A DNA stretch of 64,000 nucleotides, from contig NZ_JAEFCA010000001.1 of assembly GCF_016405855.1 (NCBI RefSeq), forward strand, positions 966,107 to 1,030,106, in the 5' to 3' direction. The DNA is from Flavobacterium sp. IB48 (lineage in GTDB: Bacteria; Bacteroidota; Bacteroidia; Flavobacteriales; Flavobacteriaceae). The position numbers and the translations under genes were made by a program. Shown here in pieces: positions 60,160-64,000 of this stretch (its first letter is position 1; each line of letters starts with the position of its first letter). Under the pieces are notes generated by a model that worked only from the letters and a program-made list of their open reading frames with translations, searched no databases and was not told where the DNA came from.

Positions 60160-61346
60160 TGAAAGACATTCTTATTATATCCAATTATTATCCGCCGGAA
60201 AAAGGAGCTGCGGCAAACAGAATAGAACAGCTCGCTTTAAAACTGGATCAAAACGGGTATAACGTTTCTGTGATTTCTCCTCTTCCAAATTATCCAAAAG
60301 GTGAACTTTTTCCAGAATATAAAGGTCGATTTTCTGTTATCGAAAAAATTCAGAATATAACTTTAAAACGTCTTTGGATTTATCCGAGTAACAGCTCTAA
60401 TATTTTTAAAAGAATTGTTTCTACATTATCGTTTTCTACAACTTTATTTTTTTATTTATTGTTTGCTAAAATACCAAAGAAAGTAATCGTACAATCTCCA
60501 CCTTTATTGTTATCTTTTACTGCAGTTTTGGCTCTTGGACTTAGAAGAAAAAAAATAATTTTGAATGTTTCTGATCTTTGGCCCACAGCTGCTATTGAAC
60601 TTGGTGTTTTAAAGAAAAATAGCATTTCACATAAATTCCTTCTCTTTATTGAACGCTTTATTTACAGAAAAGCAAACCATATTTTCGGGCAATCGAATGA
60701 AATTATAGATCATATTCATTCAATATTTCCAGAAAAAAAATGTTTTTTATACCGTAATTATCCTGATCATTTTATTGAAAATATATTAGAAGAAAAACAG
60801 AATTTGAATGAACCTATAAAACTATTTTATGCTGGCTTACTGGGAGTTGCACAAGGTGTTTTTGAACTTATCCAAGAATTGGATTTGAAAAATCTAAACA
60901 TTGAACTGCACATTTTTGGGGATGGTGCCGAAAAAAATCAAATTCTAAATTTTTTAGAAAAAAATCAGAATGAAAAAATTATTTTTCATGGAATGTTAGA
61001 ACGAAATATTTTGCATGAAGCTTTACAAAATTTAGATATTGCATTAGTACCACTAAAGACAAGAATTTATGGATCTGTACCTTCAAAAATATTCGAATAC
61101 AGTGCATTAGGTTTTCCTGTTCTTTATTTTGGAGGTGGCGAAGGTGAAAATATTGTTGAAGAAAATAATTTGGGATGGGTGGTTCCTGTTGAAGATTTTA
61201 AAAACTTAAACGACACCTTAAAGCAAATTTCAGAATTTGGTAAAAAAGAAATTCAAATCATGAAAAACACAATTTTCCTTCATGCAAAATCTCATTTCAA
61301 TCTTGATGAGCAAATGAAGAAATTAATTGAAAATAATGCTTTTTAG
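60159..61346 (+). CDS. Glycosyltransferase family 4 (WbuB-like)
   Basis: A 395-residue GT4 protein: N-terminal SNYYPPEKGAAANRIEQLA, the central LNVSDLWPTAAIELG, and the C-terminal GSVPSKIFEYSALGFPVLYF with the E-x7-E type donor site. Proteins of this look add a sugar such as L-FucNAc or ManNAc-type units in O-antigen synthesis; the true donor is unknown. A bidirectional terminator follows. Confidence 0.87.
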   Translation: MKDILIISNYYPPEKGAAANRIEQLALKLDQNGYNVSVISPLPNYPKGELFPEYKGRFSVIEKIQNITLKRLWIYPSNSSNIFKRIVSTLSFSTTLFFYLLFAKIPKKVIVQSPPLLLSFTAVLALGLRRKKIILNVSDLWPTAAIELGVLKKNSISHKFLLFIERFIYRKANHIFGQSNEIIDHIHSIFPEKKCFLYRNYPDHFIENILEEKQNLNEPIKLFYAGLLGVAQGVFELIQELDLKNLNIELHIFGDGAEKNQILNFLEKNQNEKIIFHGMLERNILHEALQNLDIALVPLKTRIYGSVPSKIFEYSALGFPVLYFGGGEGENIVEENNLGWVVPVEDFKNLNDTLKQISEFGKKEIQIMKNTIFLHAKSHFNLDEQMKKLIENNAF

Positions 61347-61365
61347 TAAAAATGATTTAAAAAGA

Positions 61366-61400
61366 AAAAGGGACAATATTATAGAAATATTGTCCCTTTT
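61366..61400. terminator. Bidirectional intrinsic terminator
   Basis: AAAAGGGACAATATT pairs with AATATTGTCCCTTTT, with flanking A and T runs, between the convergent GT4 and UXS-like genes. Confidence 0.9.
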
Positions 61401-61403
61401 TTA

Positions 61404-62387
61404 TTATTTAATATAATTCGAAAAATCTTTGTGTTCTTCTTTTGCCAGTTCTTCCGGAGATAGTGATTTGAAATACTCATAAGTAATTTTCATTCCTTCA
61501 GCACGACTTACTTTTGCTTCCCAGCCTAATAATTCCTTTGCTTTTGTTGTATCGGGCTGACGTTGTAATGGATCATTTATTGGCAGTGGATGATATACCA
61601 CTTTTTGGTTTGTACCCGTAAGTTTTATGATTTCTTCCGCAAAATCTTTGATTGTGATTTCGTCAGGATTTCCAATATTTACTGGATTAACATAATCAGA
61701 ATGTAATAATCTGTAAATACCTTCTACTTGGTCGTCTACATAACAGAAAGAACGCGTTTGCATTCCGTCTCCAAAAATCGTTAAATCTTCGCCACGTAAA
61801 GCCTGTCCAATAAAAGCAGGAATTACACGTCCGTCGTTTAGCCGCATTCTTGGACCATATGTATTAAAAATACGTACTATTCTAGTTTCTACACCGTGAA
61901 AAGTATGGTAAGCCATTGTGATTGATTCCTGAAAACGTTTTGCTTCGTCATAAACGCCACGCGGACCTATTGTATTTACGTTTCCGTAGTATTCTTCCGT
62001 TTGCGGATGTACTAAAGGGTCTCCATAAACTTCAGATGTTGATGCAATTAGAATTCTTGCTTTTTTAACTCTTGCCAATCCAAGCAAATTGTGTGTTCCT
62101 AAAGATCCTACTTTTAAAGTCTGAATCGGAATTTTTAAATAATCAATCGGACTTGCTGGCGATGCAAAGTGCAATATATAATCTAAATCGCCAGGAACAT
62201 GAACAAACTTAGTGATATCGTGATGATAAAATTCGAAGTTTTCTAATTTGAATAAATGTTCAATATTTTTAAGATCTCCTGTAATTAAATTATCCATTCC
62301 GATTACAAAGTAACCTTCCTTAATAAATCTGTCACATAAATGCGATCCTAAAAATCCTGCCGCTCCAGTAATAAGTATTCTTTTCAT
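61404..62387 (-). CDS. UDP-glucuronate decarboxylase (UDP-xylose synthase)
   Basis: A 327-residue short-chain dehydrogenase-type enzyme with [10 protein letters not shown] (8-17), the STSEVYGDP region, the catalytic YxxxK at Tyr146/Lys150 ([11 protein letters not shown]) and [10 protein letters not shown], the pattern of UDP-xylose synthases. It forms UDP-xylose from UDP-glucuronate. Its start overlaps the O-antigen ligase stop by four bases. Confidence 0.9.
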   Translation of the reverse strand: MKRILITGAAGFLGSHLCDRFIKEGYFVIGMDNLITGDLKNIEHLFKLENFEFYHHDITKFVHVPGDLDYILHFASPASPIDYLKIPIQTLKVGSLGTHNLLGLARVKKARILIASTSEVYGDPLVHPQTEEYYGNVNTIGPRGVYDEAKRFQESITMAYHTFHGVETRIVRIFNTYGPRMRLNDGRVIPAFIGQALRGEDLTIFGDGMQTRSFCYVDDQVEGIYRLLHSDYVNPVNIGNPDEITIKDFAEEIIKLTGTNQKVVYHPLPINDPLQRQPDTTKAKELLGWEAKVSRAEGMKITYEYFKSLSPEELAKEEHKDFSNYIK

Positions 62388-63706
62388 TTCATTATTTTCT
62401 GTTCATTACAATTATTTACCAAATTAAACATGCAGTAAAAAATTATAAAGAAAATTATTCCTCTTTGTCGACTCAAAAAAGATTCGGTCAAAAATAAGAT
62501 TATCATTGTTACTGCGAAAGCAATATGTATAAAATCTTTATTGACAATTCCTTTTCTAATCGTAGCAAACAACATACTTACTACTATTAAAAAGCCAAAT
62601 ATTCCTAATTCTGAAAATATTTGAACATATTCATTATGGAAATTAAACTCTCCGTAATTCGGGTATAAGTTATGTTCTTTGACCTTTTCTTTTATTTTAT
62701 TTTGCGAGGCATCTAATCCAAATCCTGTGAAAAAAATATTCTCTTCCTCAAGCATTTCTTTAAAAATTCTTATCTGAAAAAGTCTAAATGCTGTACCTGG
62801 AAAAAAATCATTTTGTTGAAATTGATCTTGGTTCCACGCTTGTTTTAAACTAATATTATAGATTGGTCCCTGATTCTTTTCTATAGTTTTATTCAAAGAT
62901 CCATCAACAAATATGGTTTCAAATTCAATTATAAATCGGTCTCTAACCGGTTTAATAAAAAGTACAGAACTTATAGAAACTATAATGACTGCCAACAATA
63001 TTATTTTCTTTGTTTTTTTGGAAACAGGAGAGAAAAACGAATAATACATTATTGTCATTATTAAATCGACTACAATGATATTTTTAGATGACAATAAAAA
63101 TATAAAGACAATAAGAATCGAAAGTCCTATTTTATCAATAATTGACTTTTCTTTTTTAGAAAGAAAGAAAAACATGGCTAATGAAGCAAAAACAGCCATA
63201 TAAATCGCATTTAACTCTAAAGTAACTAGTTCGTGATAAAAAAAGACTTCTTTGTTTCCAGAATTTATAAATTTTACAACCGCTCTTAAAATATAGAATA
63301 CCGCAAAACCCGTTATGGCAAAACTGTACGATCTTAAAATCTTGTTTATATCGTTTCGATTTATTTTTGGTAAGCTGCAAAATGCTAAAGGAATCAATAA
63401 AAATAAAACTTCTTTTTGTAACCCCTTGATTGTCTCCTTGCTTCCAATAGTCCAAAAAAGTGACATAAGCATTAAAACATACAATAGAATTGGAAGCAAC
63501 AAAACCTTACGAAGTGAAAAATGTGTTTTTTTAAATTTGACTAAAGAAACCAGTAAAAAAACAATGCAAGTTAAACTCCCTATCGAATGTTTTAACGGAA
63601 GGGTAATCAACATTGCGCTTAAAAGAAAAATTAGCAATGTTTTGTTTTTCCATAATTCATCGATTTTACTGAAGGCTTTTTTCAAATAATCTGAGGTACG
63701 ATTCAT
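62384..63706 (-). CDS. O-antigen ligase/polymerase family membrane protein
   Basis: A 440-residue protein with about 11 membrane spans and a large outer loop (about 250-340) that includes the Wzy_C-type [18 protein letters not shown]. It should join or polymerise lipid-linked glycans at the outer face of the inner membrane. The ATG at 63706 lies 41 bases inside the end of the glycosyltransferase gene; no later start fits. Confidence 0.85.
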   Translation of the reverse strand: MNRTSDYLKKAFSKIDELWKNKTLLIFLLSAMLITLPLKHSIGSLTCIVFLLVSLVKFKKTHFSLRKVLLLPILLYVLMLMSLFWTIGSKETIKGLQKEVLFLLIPLAFCSLPKINRNDINKILRSYSFAITGFAVFYILRAVVKFINSGNKEVFFYHELVTLELNAIYMAVFASLAMFFFLSKKEKSIIDKIGLSILIVFIFLLSSKNIIVVDLIMTIMYYSFFSPVSKKTKKIILLAVIIVSISSVLFIKPVRDRFIIEFETIFVDGSLNKTIEKNQGPIYNISLKQAWNQDQFQQNDFFPGTAFRLFQIRIFKEMLEEENIFFTGFGLDASQNKIKEKVKEHNLYPNYGEFNFHNEYVQIFSELGIFGFLIVVSMLFATIRKGIVNKDFIHIAFAVTMIILFLTESFLSRQRGIIFFIIFYCMFNLVNNCNEQKIMK

Positions 63707-64000
63707 TTATTTTATTCCAATTAAATTCTTGAATTATTGCATCGAAGTTATTCTGAACCATTTGGTTATTTTCTTTCCTATTTACCGTTTCGATCAGGCG
63801 CTTAACATCTGCTGCATAAAAAAAGTAAAATGCATTTTCTTGTAAAATTGCATGGTTAAATTTATTGTTGTGCGCTACAATTAATGCTTTTGCTGCCATA
63901 GCTTCTAGCAAAGATGGATTTGTTCCTCCTACAGAATGCCCATGAAAATAAAGATTAGAAAAATATCTCAAATTGTCTAAATGCTCTTTATTATAAATTC
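63666..64000 (-). CDS. Glycosyltransferase family 4, C-terminal part (cut by window end)
   Basis: An open frame runs from the window end to a stop at 63666. The visible ~111 residues contain YFHGHSVGGTNPSLLEAM, a hallmark of DUF1972/GT4 rhamnosyltransferase-like proteins, and the donor-site glutamate. The N-terminal part lies beyond the window. It overlaps the O-antigen ligase start. Confidence 0.85.
   Translation of the reverse strand, partial: IYNKEHLDNLRYFSNLYFHGHSVGGTNPSLLEAMAAKALIVAHNNKFNHAILQENAFYFFYAADVKRLIETVNRKENNQMVQNNFDAIIQEFNWNKINESYLRLFEKSLQ

Overview
The window looks like a chromosome segment from a Flavobacterium (Bacteroidota), close in gene content and order to the F. johnsoniae region that carries the flexirubin pigment genes, the ATP synthase genes and sprE. 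The supporting signs are low G+C, a SusC/SusD pair, a SprE-type gliding/secretion lipoprotein, the split Bacteroidota ATP synthase operon without atpD and atpC, many DUF families typical of flavobacteria, and promoters with the Bacteroidota -7 box TAnnTTTG. I recognise no insertion sequence, prophage, tRNA, rRNA or CRISPR array.

Region 1 (about 0.67-18.8 kb, all + strand) is a flexirubin / aryl-polyene type polyketide operon. It holds two complete ketosynthases, two degenerate KS-like partners, an acyl carrier protein, a FabZ-like dehydratase, a NodB deacetylase, a LolA-like carrier, a lipoprotein, two tandem outer-membrane barrels, a GT2-DUF2062 protein, an MMPL transporter fused to an acyltransferase and a Rossmann-like domain, a phytoene-desaturase-like oxidoreductase, a C45 (NTN-hydrolase) lipoprotein and a PaaK-like aryl-acid ligase. 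Together these could build an aryl-polyene acyl chain, load it onto a lipid and move it to the outer membrane. The DarA/DarB and ammonia-lyase genes expected for a full flexirubin pathway are not in the window. Several intergenic gaps here are filled with palindromic repeats.

Region 2 (18.8-36.0 kb) holds dusB, a MATE exporter, an FtsX-like permease with rbfA, a CBS protein, an orphan SusC/SusD pair, and a leftward run: flippase, dut, nucleotidyltransferase, TPR protein, DUF4292 lipoprotein and EnvC-like factor, with a GNAT acetyltransferase upstream.

Region 3 (36.0-36.7 kb) has no gene. It contains about three and a half copies of an ~87-bp tandem unit, preceded by a good + strand promoter and followed by two hairpins. 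This is my best candidate for an undescribed element: a repeat-structured small RNA.

Region 4 (36.7-49.4 kb, - strand) is the ATP synthase operon (atpB-E-F-H, an inserted 510-residue secreted protein, then A and G). Upstream of it lie an AtpI-like membrane protein, AtpZ, a bactofilin and SprE, then an ABC ATPase with its DUF5687 membrane partner.

Region 5 (49.5-64 kb) has a PaaE-like reductase, small unknown proteins, a GT9 glycosyltransferase with DUF4254, upp, DUF6427/DUF6341 proteins, purD, a CapK-like ligase, an ORF6N-domain protein with striking twin palindromes, and the edge of a surface-polysaccharide locus (UDP-GlcNAc 2-epimerase, GT4, UDP-glucuronate decarboxylase, O-antigen ligase, and a GT cut by the window end). 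All function calls rest on reading motifs and context; no database search was run.
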